A stretch of DNA of 64,000 nt from the NCBI GenBank assembly GCA_027579435.1, contig JANBPK010000952.1, positions 1 to 64,000 on the forward strand. Reading direction: 5' to 3'. The notes beneath the pieces were generated by a model that was not told the DNA's origin, ran no database searches, and was given only the letters and a program-made list of their open reading frames with translations. Below are positions 12,749 to 24,147 of this stretch, piece after piece. Numbering within the stretch: the first letter of the stretch is position 1; each line of letters opens with the position of its first letter. The position numbers were made by a program, and so were the translations under genes. Source of the stretch: Candolleomyces eurysporus. Its lineage: Eukaryota; Basidiomycota; Agaricomycetes; Agaricales; Psathyrellaceae.

Positions 12749-13801
12749 ATGATTAGAATTGAGACTGGCTCCAAACTGCTCACAAACCAAACTACAGACC
12801 CGGGCTGTTGCCGATACCCCTACACACTCTGGAAATATCCTCTTCAACCGATGAGCCCCACACGAAGAAGTTCTTCTAGTAGCATTACACAACATGGTGG
12901 CAGGAAAGAAGGTACTGTGCACTATCTCTCCCCACGATCTCTCCGTGCCACAGATTGCTCAGTTCATTTTACATTTTACCCAGAAAGAAAGCGGGTCTCG
13001 AAGCGTTTGAAAAAGGCATCTTCTCTCACCACCATCGCTACGTTCAGGAATCACGCACCGAACCAAACTCCCATAAGGCCGGGTCAGCCGCCTTCGAAGC
13101 CAACCCTACCCCTATCTCGACAGGATGTCCTCGCGCCGCTCAATACACGTTCAACCCGCCCCAACGCTGGTTCTACTGGTAGAATGATAGCAAATGGTGC
13201 CGATGTCAAAGGCGGCGAATGGGCCTCTCCACCTTCACTTCCAGACTTTGGAAAAGTTCCCCTTCTTGGTGGCGCTCGGCGTGACAAAAATCTCGATCGG
13301 AAAGACCACGTCAATAAATCGATCTACACGACTGCTACACGCGAGCATTATAAGCGCAACGGTGTGGACAGAACTCTGCTTGACCAAGTCCGGCAGTGCG
13401 TCAAGGACGAAACTGAAAAGTACGGCCGGAAACCTTTTGTCATGGATGTGGTTCTAGATTTGAAGGCGAGATGGGCTGAAAACCTGTGCCAAACTCTATT
13501 AGTTTACGACGATGAAGAAGGGGATAACCTGCGTCACGTTGGTGCCGTTAACCACCGGACGTATGATTTTAAGGACCAAGAGGGCGTGGATGCGTATTGG
13601 GCGGACCAGGAAGAGATATGGCGAAACTTTGGGACGGAAAGCGCAGTGGGTCTTGAGGCCTCCTCCATTCACTCGGAAGATGCGGATCTGGCGGTCGATA
13701 TCCTTGGGGGACGCATCGGCATTTCTCGTTTCCCAATGTCTCGAGAGCGCTCGACCGTTACTCGGTCACCTGGCTCCGCGGACGATGTTGGTGCTCGCTG
13801 A
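12749..13801 (+). CDS. Unrecognised basic protein, about 350 aa
   Basis: Open frame of 350 codons from ATG 12749 to TGA at 13801. No family recognised. The first 110 residues are Ser/Arg/Pro-rich and low-complexity. The central and C-terminal part looks like structured coding sequence: NKSIYTTATREHYKRNG, QVRQCVKDETEKYGRKPF and DLKARWAENLCQTLLVYDD, with an acidic helix-rich stretch after that. An alternative start near 12895 with an intron ending at about 13000 was tried but did not give a consistent frame. A likely polyadenylation signal AATAAA lies at 13916-13921. The C-terminal two-thirds is probably real; the N-terminus is uncertain. Confidence 0.5.
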   Translation: MIRIETGSKLLTNQTTDPGCCRYPYTLWKYPLQPMSPTRRSSSSSITQHGGRKEGTVHYLSPRSLRATDCSVHFTFYPERKRVSKRLKKASSLTTIATFRNHAPNQTPIRPGQPPSKPTLPLSRQDVLAPLNTRSTRPNAGSTGRMIANGADVKGGEWASPPSLPDFGKVPLLGGARRDKNLDRKDHVNKSIYTTATREHYKRNGVDRTLLDQVRQCVKDETEKYGRKPFVMDVVLDLKARWAENLCQTLLVYDDEEGDNLRHVGAVNHRTYDFKDQEGVDAYWADQEEIWRNFGTESAVGLEASSIHSEDADLAVDILGGRIGISRFPMSRERSTVTRSPGSADDVGAR

Positions 13802-13941
13802 TGGATATCGTCAGCTCTTGCCGCCTAGTACGGGTTTCTGTTCCAATCTTTATCTTCGCTTTGTCGCTGCGTTGATTGAATGGTTCTATAACTGTCGTAA
13901 ATCTTGCTTTCCTCAAATAAATGATTACCGATGCTTACGGT

Positions 13942-14429
13942 TTAAGATGGGGTATTGAGATTGGACTTCACATTCGGCAGTCCCGAAGAGATGTGCGCAA
14001 GCACATGCACGCCCTCGATCTCTACTGCTCTTGCATGGAGATCAAGCGCTTCCCTATTCAAATGAAATAGAAACCGACCCTTGTTCCTCCCGGCGTCATC
14101 GACAAAGGGCTCTTGATAAGTAGTAAACACCATTTGATTCTGTTTCAAGGAGTAAAGAGACCTCGCTTTTGCGATTTCAGGCATTGCTTCGAGCCGCACT
14201 GTTATCGAACCGGAAGGTGTGATAATAGAGTGTCCGCCGTAGTATTGGCGTACAATTAAGTTTCCTTCCGAAGAAAGTGAACTGAAGGCGCTGCCACACT
14301 TCACCCTCGTCAGCAGACTGATATCGATAAGTTTAACATCCTGCCTAATACGTACCGATGTAATTCGTTTACTTCGCTTGCTCGGCGGAAATTGAGGTAC
14401 GACGTCAACACGTCAACGTTCAAGTACAT
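13942..14429 (-). CDS. Unrecognised 145-aa protein, two exons
   Basis: Small protein of unknown family. Exon 1 (14429-14356) starts at an ATG giving MYLNVDVLTSYLNFRRAS. A 50-nt intron (14355-14306, GTACGT...GAG) splits an Arg codon, and exon 2 (14305-13942) runs to the stop; the total is exactly 146 codons. Exon 2 looks like a compact folded domain: beta-rich GNLIVRQYYGGHSIITPSG, then SLYSLKQNQMVFTTYQEPF, RNKGRFLFHLNREALDLHA and EIEGVHVLAHISSGLP. There is no signal peptide or membrane segment. It converges on the gene ending at 13801 and may be a small conserved basidiomycete protein. Additional upstream exons are possible. Confidence 0.55.
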
Positions 14430-14623
14430 TCAAGTATAATTTATCACATTGACAACACTCAAAATTGAAGATACAAATCACGCATGTAACAGAAGATATG
14501 AAATTGTCCGACGGGGAAGCACAGGAAATAAGCTGGCAGGGGAGTGATGTAACAACAATCAACGATGTGCATCGATAATGCGGGCGCCACGAAACTAGTT
14601 ATTCAACTGTTTTGGGGTTCACA

Positions 14624-16404
14624 TTACGAAGAGCCCACAGGGCGGACATCTTCGTGGGCATCGATACTACGGCGGTGTTGCCTTTCGCGCTGGTACCGTT
14701 TTGAACCCCTATCCTCCTGCAGCCTACCTGTGGAATACAAGCCTGCAGAGGCACCGACGTCATTCTCACTGTCGACGTCCATGTCATTCCTACTTCTCTT
14801 CCTTGACTCCATTACAGGGTGAGATTGTTCCGGATAGCTGCCGCCACCAGAAGCGTTTCCTCCGGCTGCCCGCGATCGGCCATCTTCATGGACAAAATCA
14901 ACCATATCTTCGGCAGGCCCCTGCTGAGATATTGGGCGAAGCCTAAAGGTCGAGGTCCTACCACGATCTTGCTCGTAATACTGAGCACGCGAGTCTGGAC
15001 GCGACGAATCTTCGTTGTGGGGTCCGGCACCTGAGCCAGAAGCAGAGGCGGAGCCAGGGGTGTCCGAACGAGAAACGAGCGAATACGGTTGTCTTTGAGG
15101 GGGTTCGTAGAAGGGAGGGGGATGCTCTTCACGCGATGACATATTGTGGTCTGGATAATCTGGTCGCTCCATCGGAGCACGGGACCGGTGCACCGAGTGG
15201 GGTGAATGAAGCATCTCTCGATTGTGAGCTAGATCGCGACTACCTCGTTCGTGCTCCCATTCACGTTCGCGTTCACGATCCAGATCCCGGTGCCGCTCCG
15301 GATATTCTTCACGATTAATGTAAGTGCCAGGCCCCAGGCGCTGATGAGGGTGAATTCGTGCTCGGAGGTCAGATGTGCTGCTCTGGGGGGACAAAAGAGG
15401 GTGGTGACCGTGACCATGAGGCTCCCCTTGCGAAGGTGGCATGGATCGCATGTCAGACTGCCTCGATCGTTCCCGTTCTGAGAGTTGGGGACTAAAAGGC
15501 TGAGGTTGGAGGGGCTCGGCATATTGAGTATCCCGATAAGTTTGATTCTGGATTTGGTGCGAACGAGAGCGCGAAGAAGATTGAGATCGCGTCCGTACAT
15601 GGGAAGGGGGCGGATAATCATGCTCCATAGGGGGACTTGCATGAGATGACCGCGTTGGATAGCTGTCGTGCGGCAAAATATTAGAGGGCATATGCCGCGC
15701 TGGCAAACGTTGTCTGGCATCGGGTTCACCAGAAACGCGTCGCGGAGAATGCGTCATTTGCATATGTGGCGAAGGCGCCACTCCCTGGGGAGGTTTTTCG
15801 ATAGCGGAAACAGGGCGGCCCTCGGGAGGAGGTGGATGCCCTGAAGGACCCCGTGTTCGAGGAGGATACTCCTGATAGGGTGGGTATGCCTGATCGGGCT
15901 CAGCAGAAGCAGAATGATCACGAATGTCTCGAGGATGATGGGCAGCTGACGCGGGCTGATGAGGGGGCACCCCAGAAGCGGAGGGTACAAGCGGAAGAGG
16001 AGGTCGCTCTTGCGCCGAGGGTGAGACCGGTGGTTGAGCTAAACGCTCATATAGGATTCTAATTCATTTCAAGATGACTATGGAGGACTTGCAAAAAAAG
16101 AAACAACGCACGCTCGTTCCATTTTCATACGCTGAATTGTAAGCTTGGCATTCATAACTTTTATGTGTAACTTGTCATTGTCCTGCAAAGCGACAAACGC
16201 GTTCAGTACGAGGGGCGAAGAGTGGGGAGAAGACGATAGACGCACGGCCTCGATGTCCTTGACTTTGCGTTTGAGCTCCTTGTATTTGCCCTGGTATTTG
16301 ACATCCTCGGCGCCTGCTGCGATGGTCAACGGCTTTTGCTTTGTGCGCTGGGCAGGCGGTGCGGCGGGCGAGGGCTGGGGAGCGGGCGACGGATTGCGGG
16401 ACAT
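14624..16404 (-). CDS. INO80F-domain protein with long disordered tail
   Basis: The N-terminal 120 residues contain a short basic coiled coil, KYQGKYKELKRKVKDIEA then DNDKLHIKVMNAKLTIQRM then ERAILYERL. This matches the INO80 complex subunit F (TFPT-like) helix found in chromatin-remodelling subunits. Two introns interrupt it and both splice in frame (KDIEA|DNDK and MERA|ILYERL). The remaining 450 or so residues (15970-14624) are Pro/Ser/Arg/His-rich, with RERERE-type runs, and end in a basic MESRKRSRNDMDVDSEND region resembling an NLS. ATG at 16404-16402 (MSRNPSPAP). By family it probably acts in the nucleus as an INO80 accessory subunit. Domain call moderate because the motif is short. Confidence 0.65.
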
Positions 16405-16692
16405 GATGGAGGGAGTGAGAAAAGGGCGGACCTGCTGGCACAGCGGCTTTGGCATTCAATCCGCCAAACAGCATTCGAACACACCCTCGCGATTTCTATA
16501 CCATTGCCTTTTTCGGTCATTTCATTTAGGCACTTCACTTGCTCATTCTCTGGCTTTCCTGCGGGCCTGCCTACAGCAAGTCCGCCTTTACTTTCCAGCC
16601 CATCGTTTGTTTTTATGTTATCAAAATGCCGGGTGCCCCAAGAAACAGAGACGAGTCCAGAAACTCTTCTCTGTCATTCGCACGACAGTATG

Positions 16693-16702
16693 GTCACGTG
16701 AC
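16693..16702. promoter_or_regulatory. Palindromic CACGTG element (GTCACGTGAC)
   Basis: A perfect 10-bp palindrome, GTCACGTGAC, lies in the divergent region between the INO80F-like gene and NDUFA13, 206 bp from the NDUFA13 start. It matches the E-box core bound by bHLH factors such as Cbf1. A similar site, GTCACGTGA, lies at 42361-42369. Function is inferred. Confidence 0.4.
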
Positions 16703-16907
16703 GCACGTTTCGTTGGCAGCGAACGGAACGAGGTCGTGAACGCCAACAGCTTTTCCTCTTTCTACCACCACCAGGCCATTGAGTACGTCTCAAGGCGCTT
16801 TTTTCATAACTTGTGACTAACATGTGCCGCAGTGTCTGTCCCTTACAGGCAGTACGTTTGTCCCCCTTCAATCCATTGAGTTCCACTCAAATATACCCTG
16901 CAGAGAT

Positions 16908-17614
16908 ATGCCCCCAGCGGGGGGCTTTGAAACCATTAAATACAAGAGGAATCTTCCAACCCGTGGACCTGGTGCATATGCCATTCTGGGGGGTGTGACT
17001 GCTATTTGTGCATATGGGTTCTACCGGCTGGGAAAGGGCAACTTGGAAAAACAGTGCGTACATCCTCCGAATTCTGGACATCGTCTATTGGGGTCAGCTG
17101 GATGAGGAACGTGTCATCATACCCCCCGACCAACGCTGACCATGGCCTGGTTTGGATCCGGCCGCTCGTTTTCTCCCTTATCAGTTTCTATCACCCTTGG
17201 CCGAATGAAATGGGAACCTTATGCTGATTGGGAATATGATGGCTTCTTCTGCTATCCAATCCGACCTTTTCCACAGGGAGCTGCAGCGCGAGAAGGTCTG
17301 GTCGCGAATACACCTCGTCCCTCTGCTGATGGCGGAGGGCGACCGTGACCTATACCGGCGTCAGCAGGCCGCCCTCGCACGGGAGAAGGAGATCATGAAG
17401 GACGTTCCGGGCTGGGAGGTGCGTTATATCTTTTGCCCCGACCTTAAATGCTGCTGTGATAGGTCGCTAATGATGATCACGATTGCGATCCGACCTTGCC
17501 GTCCCGGTGTTCTACCCGCAACAACCTTCATTATGCATGTATCATGGGACTCAGGCGGGCAAGAGTGTGTACCACAACCCCAAGTACGCACAAGAGAATA
17601 TTGTCCTTGCGTGA
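16908..17614 (+). CDS. NDUFA13: Complex I subunit NDUFA13 (GRIM-19)
   Basis: Accessory subunit of mitochondrial complex I. Exons 16908-17053, 17277-17418 and 17555-17614 give 115 residues in frame. Family features: MPPAGGFETIKYKRNLPTRG, then a transmembrane helix (AYAILGGVTAICAYGFY), then a charged matrix/intermembrane segment (LQREKVWSRIHLVPLLMAEG, DRDLYRRQQAALAREKE), and a short C-terminus ending with VYHNPKYAQENIVLA. At 115 residues it is slightly shorter than animal GRIM-19 (about 144). The 223-nt first intron is unusually long for this window and could hide a small exon, although the flanking residues join as expected for the family. Confidence 0.92.
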
Positions 17615-17984
17615 TAGATGTTGGTAGACAGTGTATCCACAAGAGTATAGATGGCGATTTTGATTTTGTCAACGCGGATTGACACAAGGAGAGGCATGCG
17701 CAACATTCATGGAGGAGCCGTGACAAGACCCAGCCTCCTATGGCTTCCCGATGCGGAGTCGGGACAGCAAACAATGCGGGCCGGCGTTCTGGCTCGGGAA
17801 TGCCAAGAGGGGAAACGCCCGAAAAGGAAGGGCTGTCTGGGGGGATTGGGCTGAAAATGTGTGCCAGATTTGGCGGAAAATAGGCCATATCGGGAAGAGA
17901 TCTAAGAGACAAAACGAGTCAGCGATTCCGAATGCACTTAAAGACTCGACGGCGCTTCACAACCATTGCTTTCTCTCTCCTCAA
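17615..17984. other. Intergenic, promoter of the HMG-box gene
   Basis: 370 bp between NDUFA13 and the HMG-box protein. A frame open from ATG 17932 runs into the HMG gene through the N at 18069, but its sequence is not protein-like. I see no clear TATA box. Confidence 0.45.
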
Positions 17985-19810
17985 ATGTCTTCTCCCACTC
18001 TCCTTTGTCGTCCCTCCCACATGCTTGACCCCGCCCCCGCCATCGCCCCCGCCGACGACCACGCCCACNGACGCCGACCACATGATCTTCGGGCCACTCG
18101 ATATGGAGGACAACGTCCACATCCACCCCGCCTCCTCAATCCCCCTCCAGTGGGATCCATACGCAGTCCACGATCTCGACTCAAAGGCTGCGTTTACCTT
18201 CGACACCGTCGCCCCGATGCCTGCATACGAATATGGGCCTCCCGAGGTGTCGCCTACCGGCAGTTACTACGACTCTGCCACCCTCTACAACCCGGACGTT
18301 GTCAAGAACTCCCCCAGTCTCGACGACAACCTCTATCTCGCCTCCTGGATCAACGAATCAGAGCTTTCCGGTGTTACATCCCCCTCCTCACCGATATCCA
18401 TCCCATCGCCACTCGAGCCACAGCTATCGTCTGCCTCGTCCTTCTCGGCCTTTAGCGACCAGGCCGCATTCCCCCAGGACCCCGTCTTCTCACCATCGGC
18501 GCTCGCAGCGCTTCATCCCCTGCCAGCATCGGTTTCTCCCTCGTCCTCCTTTGAAGACTCTCATCCCCTCCGTCAACGAGTCAATTCTATCACCACAACG
18601 ATGTCGCAGCCGGCATGGGCGTCTCAATTATGGGACCCATCACACAATTCGCTGCGATCTCCGTCTCTGATGCGTCCCTCAGTCCGCCATTCTCCACTTT
18701 CCGATGGTACCATTCGTCCGCGCATTCCTGTCAGGAGGGGATCTCAATCTTCGGCACAAACATTCCTCTCTACAAGCGCTCCCTCCATCGTCGAACCCCG
18801 ATCCCCCAGCATGATCAGTCGCCGCTCCGAATCCGTGAGTATGAGCGACGATCGTGACGCAACTGTCCGCAGGAAGAAGCGTTCTCCGGGTGCCGAAGAT
18901 ATTGTCTCCACTGCATCAATGGACAGAGCAGACGAGTCCCGTAAGTTGCCCATCAGAATCTGTCAGCAGTTTCGTGCATACTGATATTGTTGTACAGCTC
19001 TCAAGTCTGTTCTCAAACCTCCTAAGTTGGCTCCATCGGCTTGGCAGCTGTATTTTACCGACTGGATCCAAAGGCAGCAACGTCTAGGTACCCGTAAGCT
19101 CAATGTTGCTCAAGCGGCGAAAGAAGCGGGTCAGGAGTACGCTTCTCTCAGCGCTGCCGAGAAAGAGGTATGTTTTTCGTGACGTCATTCTGTCGTCGTT
19201 TCATAGTCCTGACTTTTGTCTGCGTAGCCCTATAAGCGGCGTTCACAGGCCGCGAAGGAGGCAAGGGAGAGAGAGCATGAAGCCTACATGAGATCTCTTA
19301 CGCCAGAGGACATCAAACGCGAGAATGTGTTTCGGGCTGCGCAGCGGAAAGCGGGGAAGTCTCGCAAGGGGAACATCAAGGACCCCAATGCCCCGAAGAA
19401 GCCCCTCAGCGCATACTTCATGTTCCTCCAGCGTATTCGCGCCGATCCTAAACTGGTCAGGGACATATTCGGAGATGAGACTGAGACTACCAAACAGAGC
19501 GTCCTGGCGGCTGCTAAATGGCGGTCGATGACAGACGGAGAGCGACAGGTAACTCGATTTGGCTTTTTCCCGCCGTTCGTTATATCTAACCGCCTGTTTG
19601 TCCTTCTAGCCCTTTTTGGCTCAGGCTGAGCAGGAGAAGATGGAATACGAAGCAGCAAGGCGCCTGTACGAAGAGGGGACTACGGGCTATGGAACGAACA
19701 TCAACTTTAGCATCCTTCAAGGCAGCCCCGCCTTCCCGACGATCAAGCTCGAGTCCGAGAGCGAGAGCGAGGGCTTCATCACCGATGAGGGTTTCAGCCA
19801 TCGATCCTAA
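17985..19810 (+). CDS. Two-HMG-box chromatin protein (Exp1-like)
   Basis: Nuclear DNA-binding protein with two HMG boxes in its C-terminal half. Box 1: PPKLAPSAWQLYFTDWIQ to SLSAAEKEPYKRRSQAAK. Box 2: DPNAPKKPLSAYFMFLQRI through SVLAAAKWRSMTDGERQPF, split by an intron after GERQ. The N-terminal 320 residues are Ser/Pro-rich and disordered, with an RRKKRSPG basic patch near their end. The architecture recalls Exp1 of Coprinopsis cinerea, an HMG protein needed for cap expansion, but orthology is inferred. The ATG at 17985 is chosen because deleting the N at 18069 joins it to the downstream frame (DDHAH|DADHM). The ATG at 17932 keeps the frame only if the N is a real base. The C-terminus is acidic (LESESESEGF). 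Confidence 0.85.
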
Positions 19811-20277
19811 TTTTTTTNCTTCTTTTCTTTCTTGTTCACTTATGTAGGTTTATCTCTCATTTATGTGGTTTGTGTTTTCTCTGTGCCACGGCATTACGAC
19901 CTATTACGACTACGACCTTCTCTATCTCTCTATCTTCGGGGAGCATCTGCATATGACGCAAGTTTTACCGACATGCTTTTTGCTGTTTTGAACTATTTTA
20001 TTATTTTGTCGTCAAGAGGTACACACGGACACTTGTATATCAGATGATACCTATGTCGCTGTATTTGTAGAACTTTTTTNCCCTTTCTATTCTTGAGACT
20101 GGCCCATACCATTACGAGGACCCTGTCTTCGGACAGTCTGTAATATACAGTCACCCTGCTCAGTTGTATGCCCGCTTGTATTGATACCTCCCCTCATTGG
20201 TTCCTTTGCGTATACGTAGATAGGAAGCTACGGTTCTAAATGAATACGACGTCATCGAGGGCTGGATATTAATGCGG
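19811..20277. other. 3' region between convergent genes
   Basis: 467 bp holding the 3' UTRs of the HMG-box gene (+) and the acetyltransferase (-). It is AT-rich with two T-runs each followed by an N (19818 and 20080). No ORF is supported. Confidence 0.5.
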
Positions 20278-21039
20278 TTATAACGGCAGACGAAGAACCA
20301 TCTTCTGATGAGGATCGCCCTCCTCATCGAACTGCTCGCCCTGAAAAGAGAAATGTCGATCCTAGATCTAGAGTTTGGCTTCCCTAGAGTGGGAGGAGAG
20401 GCACGTACCTCAGGCAAATAGCCTAACCTGGGCAAAAAACGAGGCAGGGGATCAAAAATCTGGATGGAAAATATGGCGCTGACATTGCCGCGAAGCCTCT
20501 GCCAGCCTCGAGGTGATGGCATGCTACTTACTTTGCATAGAAGCCCTGAACCGGTAGCTGTGAATGACAGACTATGGTTACGGGATTTGTTTCGAGGGCG
20601 TGTGCCTTGACCCACTCGTGCAGGGATTCGACGAGCTCTCTCCCAAAACGGTACTTCCGGTACTCTTTGAGGATAGCGAGCCGAGTAAGCTTGTAGTAGT
20701 CGCCGCTGGGTGACTTTACTTGGTGCAGCCTTATCGTGCCGACAGGTGTCAGCGATGGCACTAGTCGCAGAAGAAAATGGGTTGCGGTATCTTCGTGTCT
20801 GTTGAGGAAAGGGACGTTGTGATCGGGAGGAAGAAAAGGGGGAGCCGGGACTGACTCATCGATCTCTGTTTCGAGGGGGAAATGCTGCTCGTGGTGGAAG
20901 ACGTTGATACGCTGGGGGAGGGTATTGGACTGGAGGGTCTGCAACGATGAGTGGGGTTGCATACCACATCATAGCACTGTTGCCGCTCCTCGGGAGACCG
21001 TGTAACGACAATTTCATGGGCTGGTATTTCTGAGGCCAT
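20278..21039 (-). CDS. GNAT-family N-acetyltransferase
   Basis: Acetyl-CoA-dependent acetyltransferase of the GNAT fold. Exons splice in frame as CYDV|RINVFHHEQ, EIDE|HEDTATHF, GFYAK|LGYLPE and LPE|GEQFDEEGDPH. Motif A with the cofactor pyrophosphate loop is visible as LAILKEYRKYRFGREL, preceded by the core strand GTIRLHQ. The C-terminal segment has the typical GFYAKLGYLPEG and ends HQKMVLRLPL before a stop at 20280-20278. ATG at 21039-21037 (MASEIPAHE). The layout is that of small stand-alone GNATs; the acceptor molecule cannot be deduced. It is divergent from the PPR gene with 227 bp between starts. Confidence 0.88.
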
Positions 21040-21266
21040 TTATGCTGGGCTGAAGAGAGTGGCACTGCCGCTGAAAGACCTGATTCGGGTTGGCCGGCAC
21101 CGGACGGGCCGGTAAAGTTTCGACGCCTGGATGTGTCGAGGCTCGCGCGCTGGGCAGCGAAAACAGGCTTTTCCTTGACCGTCCAGCGACCTCATCACGG
21201 TTCGACCCATATATGCCCCATCCCGGCGTCCTCTAACCCCCTCGTCACAGGCAGCCTTTCGGTTTC

Positions 21267-24074
21267 ATGATTGAACCGTTGGCGCATGTCGTCAAAGGTT
21301 CAGTCAGCAGGCACGCCGTCTTGTCAACGGCCACCGGCAGCACTCGCATTTCGAGTGTGAAGCCTCTGAAAAGCAACTTTTTCACCCCAGAACCTCGCCC
21401 AGCCTTGCTCGACAACCCCCATACACCACTCGAACTGACAGCTGAATGCCGAATATGGTTCTGCTGTCCAGTCAGACACTCTATTTGGTGTCCTAGTGCG
21501 TTCAATTCCCTCTTATTTCATGAACATTCGTTTAAATCCACGTTTCAGGCCGGGACGTATATCTGGATCTCGAAGAGCCCCGTGGTCGCAAGTCCAGGAC
21601 GCGTTCCAATCACCCCCCACATGCCGACTTTAGCCGCCATTTACCTTACAACCCTTCCTCCCCACCTTCCCTCCACGGCCAACGGAGACACGCCTCGCTG
21701 TTGCTCAAAGAGGCTCCTCCAACTGGCCTGCTTTTCTCCACCGCCCCCGACCACTCTGATCTCACTCCAGACCCCAAACTTCGACAAGCCATCATTGACA
21801 AACTCGTGAGGAAGGATTTTGCGAAAGCAAGGAAACTGCTGGCCCTCTACACCCCTTCCGACTCATTTTGGTATTCGAAACAATTGTTCGTCGAATCATA
21901 CGCTGGAAATATTGGGAAAGCAGAGCAGCACTTTGCGGACTTTTCAGCATCGGCCACGCCAACCGTATACGAAATCCGGTCGCTTCTTATGGCGTACGCA
22001 AATTCTCTCGACTTTTCCGGATTGCGATATAGGTTCGACGAACTCTTCGCCTCCAATTCCCCACACCAGCTTCGCATCGAATACTTCTACCCCGCTTTCT
22101 CTGCCATAGCACGCGCCAGTGACGCCAATGACCGTCGGTTGAAGGAATGGCGGAAAAGGCTTGCACGAGCAGGTTTCGAACCCGACTCTTTTATCTACAG
22201 TTTTATGGTGCAATACTACTCCAAGCACAATCGTACGGCTGCTGTGACAGATATTTTCGAGGAGATACGGTCGAGGGGCACAAAAGTTGGCATCCGCGTT
22301 TATCAGAATGGGATGACTTACTTCGCAAGGTGGAAGGATTTGGCGGCAGTAAAAGCTCTGTTTCGAAGAGTACTCGAGGAAGGCCTCAAACCCGACATAT
22401 ACCTCTACACCACCCTCATGCACGCACACGCAGAAGTCAGAGATTGGGAGGGAGTGCTGAAAGTTCGCGAAGACATGAAGACCAACGGGGTGGACCCTAA
22501 TCAATCCATCGTAGCCTTCAATATCCTCCTCAAGGCCTCTCATTCCATGGGAGTCTCGTACCATACCATCCGCACCCAGTTCCAATCCCTCGAATCATTG
22601 GGGCTTACTGCCAACGCACACACCTACTGCACCGTCGCCGAAGCTGCTATTCAATCCAACTCGTTGGCCGATGCCTTCGATTACCTGCAACAAATGGTTG
22701 ATCGCAATCGAACCGAGCCTGGATTTTTGAACGCTCATATTTTCACCATCCTCATCGACGGGTGCTTACGACAAGGCGAAGGGGAACTGGCGAGTCGGGT
22801 TTACTCAAGCATGGAGGAGCATGGAATTCAACCTACCTCCCTCACGTTTGGAAAGATGCTGCAAGGCACAGCGCGTCTTCCTCAAGACAAGCAGAGAGGG
22901 GTATGGAAGACACTGGAGACCGCACCGATGGGCGAAGGCTGGAAAGTGCCGTCGCTTGGAAGAAGGACCTGGTACGAGCATATTTACGTGCCGCAGATGC
23001 GCGCAGCCCTCCAGAGCGGGTCGACCTCCAAGGTCCAGGATATCTACGACCACGTTGAGGCCATCGGGGAGGAACCGACCTTGATGATGAACTTCATACT
23101 GTTGGACGCGTATCGACGATCGTTCGACGCGCCAAGCATCCACAGGCTGTGGCCCCGAATGCTCCAACAGGCATCGACCAATCATCATGCAGCTGATGCA
23201 CTGAAGGTTCGGAGGAGGCGCGGTGGAGATACTGCAGCATCCGATATCCTCGCACCTGCGCTCTCCATTTGCCTTGATGCCCTCTCCAGCGCAGGATTGC
23301 ATTATTCAGCGATTCGAGCTTGGAACCAATACAAAAACGCCGGCTTTAGATTCGACATCCATAATTGGAACCATCTCGTCCTGGCCTTGGTTCGTGCTGG
23401 TCGGGTTAGGGTCGCGTTTGAGGTCGTAGAGAAAGTTCTCCTGCCGTTTTCCCGCCGGACATCCACCTCGTCATCGACTACTCGGAAACCCTCTAGATCA
23501 TCTCCACCTCTTAGAACTTTTTTTTTATCCGTTTACCCGTGCCCCGACGCGTTTCACGGTCGGTAGATGCCTCTTCCGGGCACGGTCAAGAATCGGCGGC
23601 CGAACACAGCGCCACTTCGACGAATCCTCGGACACCAACGATTTCCTGTCCTCTTTCAAAGAACTCATTCAAGCCTCGAAGATTGAAAACGACTGGCGAA
23701 TACACAAGTCCGTCCAGCGTATTCTCGCTAGAGTGCTCTGGAAATTGCGCAGCGGCTTCGCCATTACCCCAGTCCCAGTCAAATGGAATTCGCGGAAAAT
23801 CAACTTCCGGTTGAATCCTTTGAGAGCGGCAGGACAGTTGAAGGTGGTCATGAAACGGTGCCCCTCAGCGGTTCTCTATATCCGGGAGTCCTCGAAACAA
23901 AGAAAACCGTTCAGATTCCGGGATAACGCGATCCCACTGTGGACAGAAACTCGGTCTACTACAGAGGCGGAAACCATAGGAAAGAAGGGGGAAGAGGGAG
24001 AGGAGGAAGAGGTGACACCATATAGCCAAAACTCTACGATTACGAACGAAATTACAGAGGAAAGAGTTGGGTAA
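21267..24074 (+). CDS. Mitochondrial-type PPR protein, frameshifted in assembly
   Basis: Pentatricopeptide-repeat protein, likely an organellar RNA-binding factor. ATG 21267 starts a basic Ser/Arg N-terminus suited to mitochondrial import; one intron (about 21500-21546) then joins the frame to a long exon. PPR-like helical pairs run from about 21790 to 23440, with typical turns such as ARAGFEPDSFIYSFMVQYY, EEGLKPDIYLYTTLMHAHA, EEHGIQPTSLTFGKML and NAGFRFDIHNWNHLVLALV. The long frame stops at 23564-23566, just after a 9-T run at 23518-23526. Shifting one base there and splicing a 5' GTAGAT...ACACAG intron (about 23561-23610) joins a further coding-like frame (FLSSFKELIQASKIENDW) that runs to 24074. 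I infer a homopolymer error. Residues after about 23800 may be 3' UTR. Confidence 0.8.
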
Positions 24075-24147
24075 CCAATCTACACAGCGCAAATGTCCAA
24101 AAAAAATCGATATAACTTGGAGGTCTGAAGTCACGAGAAACGACGGC

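Noticed and set aside
12104..12756. Plus-strand ORFs after NDUFS8
   Set aside because: No domain, conflicting frames, and an N at 12120 beside a C-run.
17932..17984. Upstream ATG 17932 as the HMG-gene start
   Set aside because: It needs the N at 18069 to be a true base and gives an implausible N-terminus; ATG 17985 joins well once the N is removed.
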